Assembly: GCF_030065535.1 (NCBI RefSeq)
Contig: NZ_JASJND010000001.1
Coordinates: 620,001 to 684,000 of the forward strand
Length of the DNA stretch: 64,000 nt
Reading direction: 5' to 3'
Source of the DNA: Microbacterium dauci
GTDB taxonomy: Bacteria > Actinomycetota > Actinomycetes > Actinomycetales > Microbacteriaceae
The translations under genes were made by a program, and so were the position numbers. Below are positions 28,798 through 37,453 of this stretch, in pieces. The notes beneath the pieces are model-generated. The model saw only the letters and a program-made list of their open reading frames with translations, was not told the DNA's origin and made no database searches. The number at the start of each line of letters is the position of its first letter. Within the stretch, counting starts at the first letter, position 1.

Positions 28798-29415
28798 TCA
28801 GGCGGCGACGTCGGCCTTCGCAGGCGCAGACGGCTCGGCCGGTGCAGTGACGACCATCTGCGGCACGCGCAGGCCGAGGAGCATCGCGAGTTCGACGACG
28901 TCGGTCGCGCCGGCGCGCGCGGCGGCGTCAATGACGATCAGCGCACACGCCAGCGCGTCCGCCGTCGCGTCATGATGCGCGAAGTCGAGGTGTCCGACGG
29001 CGGCGGCGACCGCGGGCAGGCGGTACGACGGCAGCTCGTAGGTCTTGCGCGAGACCTGGACGCTGCAGAGCGAGCGCGCCGCCGGCGGCACGAGGTCCGT
29101 CGCCTCGCAGGCGCTGCGCAGGACGCGCATGTCGAAGCCCGCGTTGTGGGCGACCAGCACGTCGTCGCCGAGGAACGCGAGTAGCCGGGGGTACTGCTGC
29201 GCCCAGGTCGGAGCGTCGGCGACGTCGGCTTCGGTGATCCCGTGGATGCTGGTGTTGATCTCGAAGAAGCGGTCGTGTCCTGCCGGCGGGCGGATGAGCC
29301 ACCCCTCGGATGCCACCACGCGACCGTCCCGCACGCGGGCGAGTCCCACGGCGCATGCCGACGCGTTGGAGGAGTTCGCCGTCTCGAAGTCGATCGCGGT
29401 GAAGTCCAGGGGCAT
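28798..29415 (-). CDS. DEDDh 3'-5' exonuclease (DnaQ-like)
   Basis: This 205-residue protein carries the four acidic residues and His of DEDDh exonucleases: AIDFETANSS (D,E), VAHNAGFDMRVL (D) and HHDATADALACA (H,D). It resembles the proofreading epsilon subunit/RNase T fold without the polymerase-binding part. It could trim DNA or RNA ends; the substrate is not evident. It ends about 40 bp from rmuC on the same strand, both nucleic-acid enzymes, and diverges from ychF. Confidence 0.88.
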   Translation of the reverse strand: MPLDFTAIDFETANSSNASACAVGLARVRDGRVVASEGWLIRPPAGHDRFFEINTSIHGITEADVADAPTWAQQYPRLLAFLGDDVLVAHNAGFDMRVLRSACEATDLVPPAARSLCSVQVSRKTYELPSYRLPAVAAAVGHLDFAHHDATADALACALIVIDAAARAGATDVVELAMLLGLRVPQMVVTAPAEPSAPAKADVAA

Positions 29416-29477
29416 GCCTCCACCCTCGCGGCATCGGCGCGCGGCAGAAGCAGGCGCGCCGCGTAGACTCGAGTCCC

Positions 29478-30551
29478 GTGGCTCTCACCATCGGAATCGT
29501 CGGACTGCCCAACGTCGGCAAGTCCACCCTCTTCAACGCGCTGACCAAGAATGACGTGCTCGCGGCGAACTACCCGTTCGCGACGATCGAGCCGAATGTC
29601 GGTGTCGTGAACCTGCCCGACCCGCGGCTCGACAAGCTGGCCGAGATCTTCTCCAGCGAGCGCATCCTGCCCGCGACGGTGTCGTTCGTCGACATCGCCG
29701 GCATCGTGCGCGGTGCGAGCGAGGGGGAGGGGCTCGGCAACAAGTTCCTCGCGAACATCCGTGAAGCCGATGCCATCGCGCAGGTCGTGCGCGGGTTCGC
29801 CGACGACGACGTCGTGCACGTCGACGGTGCGGTCAACCCGAAGAACGACATGGAAACCATCAACGCCGAGCTGCAGCTCGCCGACCTCGAGACGCTCGAG
29901 AAGGCGATCGCCCGGTACGAGAAGGAAGTCCGCGGCAAGAAGCTCGACCCGTCGGTCCTCGAGGCAGCGAAGGCCGCCCAGGAGGCGCTGCAGCGCGGCG
30001 AGCTGCTGTCGGCGTCCGGCATCGACCTGAGCCCGATCCGCGAGCTCGGTCTGCTGAGCGCCAAGCCGTTCATCTTCGTCTTCAACGTCGACGAGGCCGT
30101 GCTGACGGATGCCACCCGCAAGGCGGAACTCGCAGCGCTCGTCGCTCCCGCGCAGGCCGTGTTCCTCGACGCGAAGATCGAGTCGGAGCTCGCCGACCTC
30201 GACCCCGAGGATGCCGCGGAGCTGCTGGCATCCACCGGTCAGGACGAGTCCGGGCTGGACCAGCTCGCCCGCGTCGGCTTCGACACTCTGGGCCTGCAGA
30301 CCTACCTCACCGCGGGCCCGAAGGAGTCGCGCGCCTGGACGATCGGGAAGGGCTGGAAGGCGCCGCAGGCGGCAGGAGTCATCCACACCGACTTCGAGAA
30401 GGGCTTCATCAAGGCTGAGGTCATCTCGTTCGATGACCTCGTCGAGACGGGCTCGGTCGTCGAGGCCCGCGCGAAGGGCAAGGCCCGCCTCGAGGGTAAG
30501 GACTACGTCATGCAGGACGGCGACGTCGTGGAATTCCGCTTCAACAACTGA
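29478..30551 (+). CDS. ychF: Redox-regulated ATPase YchF
   Basis: This 357-residue Obg-family P-loop protein has G1 GLPNVGKSTLFNAL, G3-like DIAGIVRGASEGEGLGNKFL, the ATP-specific N-element in place of NKxD (FVFNVDE), and a C-terminal TGS domain (PQAAGVIHTDFEKGFIKAEV). It hydrolyses ATP rather than GTP and associates with ribosomes. It starts at GTG 29478. In mycobacteria the orthologue lies near ispH and xseBA as here, though this genome has inserted about 8 kb between. Confidence 0.95.
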   Translation: MALTIGIVGLPNVGKSTLFNALTKNDVLAANYPFATIEPNVGVVNLPDPRLDKLAEIFSSERILPATVSFVDIAGIVRGASEGEGLGNKFLANIREADAIAQVVRGFADDDVVHVDGAVNPKNDMETINAELQLADLETLEKAIARYEKEVRGKKLDPSVLEAAKAAQEALQRGELLSASGIDLSPIRELGLLSAKPFIFVFNVDEAVLTDATRKAELAALVAPAQAVFLDAKIESELADLDPEDAAELLASTGQDESGLDQLARVGFDTLGLQTYLTAGPKESRAWTIGKGWKAPQAAGVIHTDFEKGFIKAEVISFDDLVETGSVVEARAKGKARLEGKDYVMQDGDVVEFRFNN

Positions 30552-30648
30552 CGGGGCGGATGAAGCCCTGATCAATGGGCGTTTCGCCCGAGTTCCTTTC
30601 GTGCGCAGTCCGCGAAGGGCCCGCGACTCTCGATCGGTGTGTAGCTCG

Positions 30649-30903
30649 CTACGTCCGCCGGTTGCGTGCAAGGAGGCTCCACACGCCGACGATCACCCCA
30701 GTGATGAGCGCGACGACCCCGAGCAGTCCCGCGACGACCTCGCTGGGTCTGGTGTAGCCGCTGGTACCGGTCGCGTCGGCGGAGATGCCGCGATCGCCCA
30801 GGGTGACCCAGAGCGTCCCGAGTGCGATCATCGCGCCGACAATGAGCAACGCGGATATAGCGAGCCCCGCGATGCGGAGCCTCGACGGACGGGTCGATGT
30901 GAT
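30649..30903 (-). CDS. Two-helix small membrane protein, possible ATC start
   Basis: Translation of this stretch gives two hydrophobic helices with a short polar loop and an RNRRT end. The helices begin IAGLAISALLIVGAM and VVAGLLGVVALITGVIVG. The first helix is complete only if reading begins at an ATC codon at 30903, which has GAAAGG six bases upstream. The next standard start, TTG at 30849, would cut into the helix. Either the gene uses an ATC start, or an ancestral GTG was lost and the gene is decaying. Function unknown. Confidence 0.5.
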   Translation of the reverse strand: MTSTRPSRLRIAGLAISALLIVGAMIALGTLWVTLGDRGISADATGTSGYTRPSEVVAGLLGVVALITGVIVGVWSLLARNRRT

Positions 30904-31074
30904 GGGCGACCTTTCGCTTCGGTCGCGGATCGCAGCGCCCCTTGACCATCGTCGTGTCGGACACGCTCCGACGCCCGAGGAGAGGTTTGAGTAACCGCGT
31001 GAAGAAAACGGTACCGAGCGAACTCAACGTGGTGGAAGAACTCATGCTGATCGGAGCTGTGCGGAGCGTGCCGA

Positions 31075-31212
31075 GAACTCGGGCTGGCCGACGTCGAGGC
31101 AGCAGCTCGCCTCGGTGTCTCGCGAGTCACGCTCCGCCGTGTCATTCCCGGTCTTGCCGGTGTCAATGCGAACCTCGCGATTCGTCGCGATCTCCGCGCT
31201 AGAATTCTGTAC
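31075..31212 (+). pseudogene. Remnant of an Xre/HigA-like antitoxin
   Basis: The stretch in frame with the downstream yefM gene reads as a clean helix-turn-helix segment (VEAAARLGVSRVTLRRVIPG, then LAIRRD). This matches the core of HigA-type antidotes, but it has no start codon, is preceded by an in-frame TGA near 31047 and runs into the next gene without its own stop. It is best explained as the 3' fragment of a deleted antitoxin gene. The sequence between 30904 and 31074 holds nothing else I can name. Confidence 0.6.
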
Positions 31213-31497
31213 ATGACCGTTCTCTCGCTGGCAGACGCTCGGGCCTCACTCAGTAAGCACATCGAGTCGGCGTCGACGACGCACGAGCGTTTCGAGATCA
31301 CTCGGAACGGCGCTCGTGTCGCGGTCCTGATGAGCGCCGAGGACTACGACGCGCTTGTCGAGACCGTCGACATTCTGAGCAGCCCCGACGAGGTTGCGGC
31401 GCTACGGGCGGCGATCGCCGAGCTCGAAGCGGGTGACGTGTCGTCCGCCGATGAGGTTCGCGCGGCGATGATCGCTCGTGGTCGGCTCTCTGAGTGA
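31213..31497 (+). CDS. YefM/Phd-family antitoxin
   Basis: This 94-residue protein begins MTVLSLADARASLSKHIESA and continues ITRNGARVAVLMSAEDYDALVETV. This is the Phd/YefM dimerisation fold that binds operator DNA, followed by an acidic tail that neutralises the toxin. It precedes a RelE-type toxin with a 4-bp GTGA overlap, the normal module order. An Xre-antitoxin remnant abuts its start in the same frame, suggesting that one module was inserted into or replaced another. Confidence 0.9.
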   Translation: MTVLSLADARASLSKHIESASTTHERFEITRNGARVAVLMSAEDYDALVETVDILSSPDEVAALRAAIAELEAGDVSSADEVRAAMIARGRLSE

Positions 31498-31769
31498 CGC
31501 ACCCGTACGGGGTCGTTTTCACACGATCGGCGAGGCGTGCGCTCGAAGTCTCACTCCCTGAGTCGGTGGCAGCTGCGGCGTTCGAGTTCATCGTCGGCCC
31601 GCTGGCGCAGAACCCTCGCAGAGTCGGAAAGCCGCTGCGCGAGCCGCTCGCACCGCTCTATTCCGCACGGCGCGGCGAGTACCGAGTCCTGTACCGCATC
31701 GAGGACGACCGACTGGTGATCGAGGTCGTGACGATCGAGCATCGCCGCGACGTCTACCGCCGCCGCTGA
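31494..31769 (+). CDS. RelE/ParE-family toxin
   Basis: This 91-residue protein starts at GTG and has the RelE/ParE fold pattern: FTRSARRALEVSLPESV, then VGKPLREPLAPLYSARRGEYRVLYRIEDD and VTIEHRRDVYRR at the C-terminus. RelE members cleave mRNA at the ribosome; the basic residues and the terminal RRDVYRR fit that activity better than gyrase inhibition by ParE. Overlap with the antitoxin stop ensures coupled synthesis. It ends 8 bp from the convergent response-regulator gene. Confidence 0.9.
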   Translation: MTHPYGVVFTRSARRALEVSLPESVAAAAFEFIVGPLAQNPRRVGKPLREPLAPLYSARRGEYRVLYRIEDDRLVIEVVTIEHRRDVYRRR

Positions 31770-31777
31770 GGCATACC

Positions 31778-32437
31778 TCAGAGCAGCCGGCGCTCAGATG
31801 CCCACGCCGTCAGCTCGTGACGTGACGAGAGCTGCAGTTTTCGGAGCACGGCCGACACGTGCGTCTCGACCGTCTTGATCGAGATGTACAGCGACGACGC
31901 CACCTCCTTGTACGCATACCCGCGGGCGATGAAGCGCATCACCTCCTGCTCGCGCGCCGACAAGCGGTCGAGTTCGTCGTCGACTGCCGCTGTCTCGCCG
32001 GCCGCCGCGCCGAACGCGTCGAGCACGAAGCCCGCCAGTCGCGGCGAGAAGACCGCATCGCCGCCGGCGACGGCGTGCGCGGCCCGGCTCACCTCGGCGC
32101 CCGACGACCCCTTCGTGATGTAGCCGCGGGCACCGGCGCGGATCACGCGGACGACATCCTCCGCGGCATCCGAGACGCTCAACGCGAGAAAGCGGGTGCC
32201 CGGCGACGGCGCGGCCCGGATGACATCCTCGCCGCCCGTCGCATCGGTGCCGCTCCCACCGGGCAGATGCACATCGAGCAGCACAACATCGGGGTGCGTC
32301 GACGCGATCGTCTCGATGGCCGAGGGGACATCGGATGCCTCGCCGACGATCTCCACGGACTCGGCGAGGTCTGCCCGGAGTCCGGAGCGGAAGATCGAGT
32401 GGTCGTCGACGATCACGACCCGGATGCTGTCACTCAC
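31778..32437 (-). CDS. NarL/LuxR-family response regulator
   Basis: This 219-residue protein has a receiver domain (VVIVDDHSIFRSGL; phospho-Asp in DVVLLDVHLPGGSG; Lys in GYITKGSSG) and a C-terminal LuxR helix-turn-helix (LSAREQEVMRFIARGYAYKEVASSL). It overlaps the upstream PspC-type kinase gene by 8 bp. Actinobacterial systems of this type usually respond to cell-envelope stress and control the neighbouring PspC genes; that link is inferred here. Confidence 0.93.
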   Translation of the reverse strand: MSDSIRVVIVDDHSIFRSGLRADLAESVEIVGEASDVPSAIETIASTHPDVVLLDVHLPGGSGTDATGGEDVIRAAPSPGTRFLALSVSDAAEDVVRVIRAGARGYITKGSSGAEVSRAAHAVAGGDAVFSPRLAGFVLDAFGAAAGETAAVDDELDRLSAREQEVMRFIARGYAYKEVASSLYISIKTVETHVSAVLRKLQLSSRHELTAWASERRLL

Positions 32438-33680
32438 CGGCGCCGCCGACCGTCGACCCGAACTGCAGGTGCACCTCGGTACCGGCCTCGGACGACGTCA
32501 CCGTGGCGGAACCTCCGGCACGGCGCATCCGTCCGATGATCGACTCCCGCACACCGAGCCGATCGCCGGGGACGGCATCGACCTCGAACCCCTCACCACG
32601 GTCGCGGATGAACACGTCGACACCTGAGGGGCGCCCCTCGATGAACACCGACACGTCGCCGCCGGCGTGGCGCGCCGCGTTCAGCATCGCCTCACGGGCC
32701 GCCGCGGCGATCTCGCCGCTCGCGCGCTCCGACGACAGGCCCGCCGAGACCACCTCGACGCGCACCGGATAGTCGAGCTCGAGCGCACCGCCGAAGTCGC
32801 GGAGGTCGGTCGGCAGATCACTGTCGGCGGGTTGATCGCCGTCGTACAGCCAGGCGCGAAGCTCACGCTCCTGTGCTCGGGCGAGCCGTGCGACCTCGCT
32901 CGACGCACCGCTGCGGTTCTGAATGAGGGCGAGCGTCTGCAGTACTGAGTCGTGCAGGTGCGCGGCCATCTCGGCCCGGTGCTCCTCGCGAATGCGGGTG
33001 ATGCGCTCGTGCGAGAGTTCCCGCAGCTTCACGATCACGTTGGTGGATGCCAGCGCGACCAGGCCTGCGACGGGGAGAAACGCCAGCAAAACGGTGACAC
33101 TGCTCGTGGCGAAGCGATCGAGCGGGATCAGCAGCGCGACGACGAGCGCGATCACGGATGCGGCGCGGACGAGGAACGCGTGTCGGGCTCCCCGCGAGGG
33201 GTCTGCGCGATCGACGAGCGCCGCCCATGTGCCGGCGGCTACCGCGAGCGCGACGGTCGCGGAGAGCGTCGCGGCAAGGAGCATGGGGAACTCCCGAAGG
33301 AAGTCGGGCGAGATCATCCACCATTCGCCCCACGGGTCACGCGTGGCCGGGATGAGCGCGAGGAGCCCCGCACCGGTCGCCGCGAGCAGCAGCCATGCGA
33401 CGGGGGCCGAGCGGGTGACCGTGTCGGAGCCGGCCTCTCGCGGCGTCACCGCCCAGATCCACGCGTAGAGGAGGACGCCCGCGCCGCCGAGAAGTCCCAG
33501 CACGATGAAGAGCGCGCGGATGACGTCGACCGGTGCACCGAGGTGGCGAGCGACCCCGGCGCTGACGCCCGACACCGCGCACGCACGGGGGAGTGTCAGC
33601 GGAACGCGGAGGGATGCCGGCCGCTTCGGACGCACGGGGCGCGGCGGAGCGGCGGCGAGCACACCAGCAGAGGTCGACAT
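32430..33680 (-). CDS. PspC-domain sensor histidine kinase
   Basis: This 416-residue protein has an N-terminal PspC domain (ACAVSGVSAGVARHLGAPVDVIRALFIVLGLLGGAGVLLY, shown in the residues about 30-75), four to five further membrane helices, and a cytoplasmic NarX-type kinase core. The phosphorylated His is in EMAAHLHDSVLQTL, and the ATPase motifs are EAMLNAARHAGG and DRGEGF. It likely senses envelope or membrane stress through PspC. It forms a pair with the overlapping LuxR-type regulator and diverges from a second PspC protein. The start has a weak ribosome-binding site. Confidence 0.92.
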   Translation of the reverse strand: MSTSAGVLAAAPPRPVRPKRPASLRVPLTLPRACAVSGVSAGVARHLGAPVDVIRALFIVLGLLGGAGVLLYAWIWAVTPREAGSDTVTRSAPVAWLLLAATGAGLLALIPATRDPWGEWWMISPDFLREFPMLLAATLSATVALAVAAGTWAALVDRADPSRGARHAFLVRAASVIALVVALLIPLDRFATSSVTVLLAFLPVAGLVALASTNVIVKLRELSHERITRIREEHRAEMAAHLHDSVLQTLALIQNRSGASSEVARLARAQERELRAWLYDGDQPADSDLPTDLRDFGGALELDYPVRVEVVSAGLSSERASGEIAAAAREAMLNAARHAGGDVSVFIEGRPSGVDVFIRDRGEGFEVDAVPGDRLGVRESIIGRMRRAGGSATVTSSEAGTEVHLQFGSTVGGAGE

Positions 33681-33688
33681 GCCGCAAT

Positions 33689-33703
33689 CAAACCATCGGT
33701 TTG
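33689..33703. promoter_or_regulatory. Inverted repeat between the divergent PspC genes
   Basis: CAAACC-ATC-GGTTTG is a perfect 6-bp inverted repeat, unusually AT-rich for this genome. It lies 9 bp upstream of the PspC-kinase start and about 90 bp from the divergent PspC-protein start. It is a good candidate operator for the LuxR-type regulator of this locus; no other evidence is available. Confidence 0.45.
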
Positions 33704-33794
33704 GTGTCGAGCGATGAGCTGACGGCGCGAATCAGGGTCGAGTCAGGGGATCACCCCATCGCGGCCGATGCGCCGCCCGACCGACGATGAATGC

Positions 33795-35315
33795 ATGACG
33801 AACACGACCACTGCGCCACCGGCTCCGCCGAGGCCCCACAGTGCTACCGAGCGATTCTTCGCGTGGGTCGCCCGCTTCGACCTCGTGCGCGGGTACGGCT
33901 GGATCGGCGGTGTCGCCGCCGGCATCGCCGCACGCATCGGCATCGACGTGCTCGTCGTCCGCGGCGTCCTCATCGTCGTCGGGCTCTTCGGGTTCCCCGT
34001 GCTCTTTCTCTACGGCGTCGCGTGGGCAGTGCTCCCTGACGCAAAAGAGCGAGTGCCGCTGCGCGACGCGCTCGAGGGACGCCTCGCATCGGCGCACGCG
34101 GGCATCGCGGCGGTCCTCCTTCTCGGGCTCCTGCCCGCGCCGGTCGGCGTTCTCGTCGGGACGGCGCCGTGGTGGTTAAGCGGTGGCGGTGGCTGGGGCG
34201 TCATCGGGCTGCTCTGGACGCTGTTCCTCGTCATCCTCACCGTCGCGTTCCTCGCGATTATCGTCCGCGCCGCGACCCGCGCAGGACTCACACCATCCGA
34301 GACCGCACCGCGAACGGCTTCCGCAGCGGCCTCGGACGCGCTCGCACAGCCGGTCGATTTGGGAACGACCGAGCACGCGGACGCCACCGGGACGGATGCC
34401 GCCGGCTTCGCGGCATCCGTCCCCTCTCCCTCACCTGAAAGAGAACTCGACGAGCTCGAGCAGTGGAAAGCGCAGCACGCCGCCTGGCGGGCGCAGGAGG
34501 ACGCATGGCGCCGCGAGCAGCAGGACATCGCCCGTGTCGCGCGTGACGAGGCTCGCGCGGAGCGCCAGGCGCACGCCGAGGAGTTCGCCGCAGAGGCGGC
34601 CGAACGCCGTCGGATGCGGCGCCTCACGAAGCCGCGGACACCCGCGGCCTACGTCGGCACGACGATCGGCGTCGCCGTCATCGTCGGCGCTGTCGTGGGG
34701 CTGGGGGAGCGGATCGATGTCGCCCTCGCCCGGGGCGCGTTCGCTGCGCTCGCCGTCATCGCCGCGGCCATGGTCGTCGCGGGCGCGCTGCGCTGGCGGA
34801 GCGGGTTCCTCGCGTTCATCGCCATCGTAACCCTCATCGTGGGTGTGGTGGCGACCGCGGTGCCGGTGCGCGACAACCTGCGCATCGGGTCGTACGCGGT
34901 GTCGAATCTCGCCGACGCGACGGGCTCATCGGACGACACGGTGCGGCAGCTCTGGGGTGACCTGTCGGTGTACCTCGATCCCGAGGGTGAGAGCGGATCG
35001 CTCGAGATCGAGAAGCGTGCCGGGACCACGTGGATTTCGGTGGATCCCGGTGTCGAACTCCGGCTCACAGCAGACATCGCCGACTCGGTCGGGATCTGGG
35101 TCAACGAGGACCACTCCTCCGACTACTTCCTCGGCGACGACCCACGCGCCACGACGACCACCGGCGCGGACGGACGCCAGCGCATCTCCGCGACGCTCGT
35201 CTCGGGCGACCGGACGACCGCAGTGCAGACCATCGACCTCAGCCAAGACGCAGGGTCGATCATCATCTGGATCACGCCGCCGCGGGGCGACGCAGCAGAC
35301 AGGATGGGCAACTGA
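33795..35315 (+). CDS. PspC domain-containing membrane protein
   Basis: This 506-residue protein has an N-terminal PspC domain (FDLVRGYGWIGGVAAGIAAR... VLIVVGLFGFPVLFLYGVAW), further helices near residues 90-160, and a charged coiled-coil stretch (about 220-280, rich in Arg/Glu/Ala). Three more membrane helices follow, then a C-terminal extracytoplasmic beta-rich domain (about 380-506). The layout resembles LiaF-type proteins that gate envelope-stress kinases. The ATG at 33795 is preferred over one nine codons upstream because family members start near MTNTTTAPP. It is coupled by a 1-bp overlap to the next gene. Confidence 0.85.
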   Translation: MTNTTTAPPAPPRPHSATERFFAWVARFDLVRGYGWIGGVAAGIAARIGIDVLVVRGVLIVVGLFGFPVLFLYGVAWAVLPDAKERVPLRDALEGRLASAHAGIAAVLLLGLLPAPVGVLVGTAPWWLSGGGGWGVIGLLWTLFLVILTVAFLAIIVRAATRAGLTPSETAPRTASAAASDALAQPVDLGTTEHADATGTDAAGFAASVPSPSPERELDELEQWKAQHAAWRAQEDAWRREQQDIARVARDEARAERQAHAEEFAAEAAERRRMRRLTKPRTPAAYVGTTIGVAVIVGAVVGLGERIDVALARGAFAALAVIAAAMVVAGALRWRSGFLAFIAIVTLIVGVVATAVPVRDNLRIGSYAVSNLADATGSSDDTVRQLWGDLSVYLDPEGESGSLEIEKRAGTTWISVDPGVELRLTADIADSVGIWVNEDHSSDYFLGDDPRATTTTGADGRQRISATLVSGDRTTAVQTIDLSQDAGSIIIWITPPRGDAADRMGN

Positions 35316-35623
35316 TGAGTGACAACACGACCGAGCTTCTCGACCTCACCGAAGCGGATGCCACGCCGCCGACCGAACCGCAACAGCGTGCGCGAGTGCG
35401 GTGGGCGGGCATCGTCTGGGGGCTCGTGCTTCTCGCCTGCGCGGCCGGCGGACTCTGGCTCGTCTCCGGATCGGACGCGCTCAACGCGCTGCAGGACTGG
35501 CTGTTCGAGCTCCAGGTGAGCGCCGCGATCGCCTACGCCATCCTCGGCATCGGCGCGTTCGTGCTCGTCTGCGGCCTCATCGGCCTGCTGCGTCGCGCCC
35601 AGCGAGGCCGCGAGCGGCGCTGA
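35315..35623 (+). CDS. Small two-helix membrane protein in the PspC operon
   Basis: This 102-residue protein begins MSDNTTELLDLTEADATPPT, with an acidic cytoplasmic head, two transmembrane helices (residues about 30-50 and 66-90) and a basic tail (RRAQRGRERR). Its ATG shares one base with the PspC-protein stop, so the two are co-translated. It probably works with the PspC proteins in the envelope-stress response, but this is based only on position. Confidence 0.75.
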   Translation: MSDNTTELLDLTEADATPPTEPQQRARVRWAGIVWGLVLLACAAGGLWLVSGSDALNALQDWLFELQVSAAIAYAILGIGAFVLVCGLIGLLRRAQRGRERR

Positions 35624-35693
35624 GCGCGGCGTCGGGCGTCGGGAACGGATGCCACGGCGCTGATCACTTCACCGCGGCATCCGTCCTCCAGCG

Positions 35694-36149
35694 TCAGGAC
35701 GCGGTGACCGACGCGCTCCACGTCACGCCGAAGCGGTCGGTGAGCATGCCGAATCCGGCGCTCCACGCCGAGGCTGCGAGCGGCTCGACGATGGTCGCAT
35801 CCACAGCGAGGGCGTCCCAGTAGCCCTGCAACTCCTCGAGCGAGTCGGCGCTCAGCGAGACGAAGACGGCCTGGTCAGTCACGGTCGTGTGCTGTTCGCG
35901 ACGCGTCGATCCGCCGCCGGCGATACCGCCGTCGGTTTCGCCGGGGATGTCGTACCCCATCACGCGGAAACCGTTCTCGGCGATGACGAGGCCGAACACG
36001 ACCTTGTCGGCACCGGGTGCCGCGGCCGGCATGCCGAAGTCCGCGTACGTGTTGACCACGAGGTGGCCGCCGAACACCGAGCTGTAGAACTCGAGCGCCT
36101 CGCGTGCGTCGCCGCGGAAGTTCAGATGGGTGGTGGTCTGGATGGTCAT
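35694..36149 (-). CDS. VOC/PhnB-like glyoxalase-fold protein
   Basis: This 151-residue protein has the PhnB-type vicinal-oxygen-chelate pattern: THLNFRGDAREALEFYSSVFGG, then VFGLVIAENGFRVMGYD and a C-terminal SAWSAGFGMLTDRFGVTWSAS. Members are often binding or isomerase-type proteins. GAGGAG lies before the ATG at 36149; a longer in-frame start is rejected. The divergent WYL regulator begins 97 bp away, so that regulator may control it. Confidence 0.9.
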   Translation of the reverse strand: MTIQTTTHLNFRGDAREALEFYSSVFGGHLVVNTYADFGMPAAAPGADKVVFGLVIAENGFRVMGYDIPGETDGGIAGGGSTRREQHTTVTDQAVFVSLSADSLEELQGYWDALAVDATIVEPLAASAWSAGFGMLTDRFGVTWSASVTAS

Positions 36150-36245
36150 GTCTGCTCCTCGATTCGGTGGCCGATCCTGGCCACTGATCAAGCGTTTCGC
36201 ACGTATAGGTCAGTTCATGTCCTAAACCAGATCTAGATTGGGAAC

Positions 36246-37229
36246 ATGTCGACCACGACCACCCGGCTGCTGGCTTTGCTGTCGCTCCTGCAGACGCCGC
36301 GTGAATGGCCAGGCTCAGTCCTGGCGTCCCGGCTGGGTGTCAGCGATCGCACGTTGCGGCGTGACATCGAGCGGCTGCGAGAGATGGGCTACAGCATCCA
36401 TGCGACGCTGGGACCGATCGGCGGGTACCGGCTCCAAGCGGGCAGCGAGCTGCCACCGCTCCTGTTCGACGACGACCAGACCGTCGCGGTCGCCGTCGCG
36501 CTGCAGACCGTCTCGGTGTCGGGCGTGGGGATCGAGGATGCCGCCATCCAAGCGCTCGCGACCATCCGCCAGGTCATGCCATCCCGGTTGCGACATCGAT
36601 TGGACGCGCTCGACGTCATCTCATCGACGGTGAGACCGGGACAGGCTGCCGGGATGCGAGTGGATCCCGATCTGCTGATCAGTCTCGCGAAGACGATCCG
36701 GGTCGCCGAGGTGCTCCGGTTCGACTACGCGCCGCGTGGCGCCGCGCGGCCGGAGGACGCCGCGCTTCCACCCCGTCGAGTCGAGCCGCACCACATCGTG
36801 ACGGCGCAGGGCAGTTGGTACCTCGTCGCGTGGGATCTCGAGCGCGACGACTGGCGGCTGTTCAGCGTCGACCGGATCACGCCGCGTATCCCGACCGGAC
36901 CGAGGTTCGCGCCGCGTGAGGTGCCCGGCGGGGACCTGAACGAGTTCGTGTCCGCGCGCTTCAAGGGCTCCGACGTGAACGAGTGGGCGTGCCGCGGATC
37001 GGTGATCCTCGACCTCCCGATCCGCAAGGTGCTGCCGTTCGTCGGCGACGGGACCGCGCGCGCGTACGGTGACGACCGGACGCTCCTCGAGGCGGGCTCG
37101 TGGTCGTGGGGATCGCTCGCGGCATCGTTCGGCCGGTTTGAAGTGCCGATGCAGGTCGTCGGCCCGCCGGAACTCGCCGAAGCCTTCGCAACTCTCGCGG
37201 AGCGGTACGCGTCGACCGCAGCGAGCTGA
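36246..37229 (+). CDS. YafY-type WYL-domain transcriptional regulator
   Basis: This 327-residue protein has an N-terminal winged helix (TTRLLALLSLLQTPREWPGS, LGVSDRTLRRDIERLREMGY). A WYL ligand-sensing domain (VTAQGSWYLVAWDLERDDWRLF) and a C-terminal WCX-like region follow. Proteins of this design act as repressors or activators that bind nucleotides or other small ligands. It is divergent from the VOC gene, the usual position for a local regulator. Confidence 0.92.
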   Translation: MSTTTTRLLALLSLLQTPREWPGSVLASRLGVSDRTLRRDIERLREMGYSIHATLGPIGGYRLQAGSELPPLLFDDDQTVAVAVALQTVSVSGVGIEDAAIQALATIRQVMPSRLRHRLDALDVISSTVRPGQAAGMRVDPDLLISLAKTIRVAEVLRFDYAPRGAARPEDAALPPRRVEPHHIVTAQGSWYLVAWDLERDDWRLFSVDRITPRIPTGPRFAPREVPGGDLNEFVSARFKGSDVNEWACRGSVILDLPIRKVLPFVGDGTARAYGDDRTLLEAGSWSWGSLAASFGRFEVPMQVVGPPELAEAFATLAERYASTAAS

Positions 37230-37306
37230 GCGCAGCGGTGGTGTTCGGGCGGGTGTTCGTCATCGTGCCTCGCTCGTCGGAGACCCCGCGGTCCGGACCG
37301 AGCCGT

Positions 37307-37453
37307 TCAGATGTCTTCCGCGCGCTTCTCGGAGGAGGCGTGATCGCGATCGCGAAGTCCATCTCGAACGCCGCGCCGGACGGCGAGGTATGTCACATAA
37401 CTCCACACGGCGAGCATCGTCACTGCGACGATCGCTGTCGTCAGCGGGTCCAT
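37307..37453 (-). CDS. Very small single-pass membrane protein
   Basis: This 48-residue protein reads MDPLTTAIVAVTMLAVWSYV and continues with a charged tail (RRGVRDGLRDRD...EKRAEDI). It has one helix and a good GGAG ribosome-binding site five bases before the ATG. The frame is open further upstream, but that part (to 37678) has no hydrophobic or family pattern. No homologue is recognised. The remaining 270 bp up to the lipoprotein gene contains nothing I can assign. Confidence 0.5.
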   Translation of the reverse strand: MDPLTTAIVAVTMLAVWSYVTYLAVRRGVRDGLRDRDHASSEKRAEDI

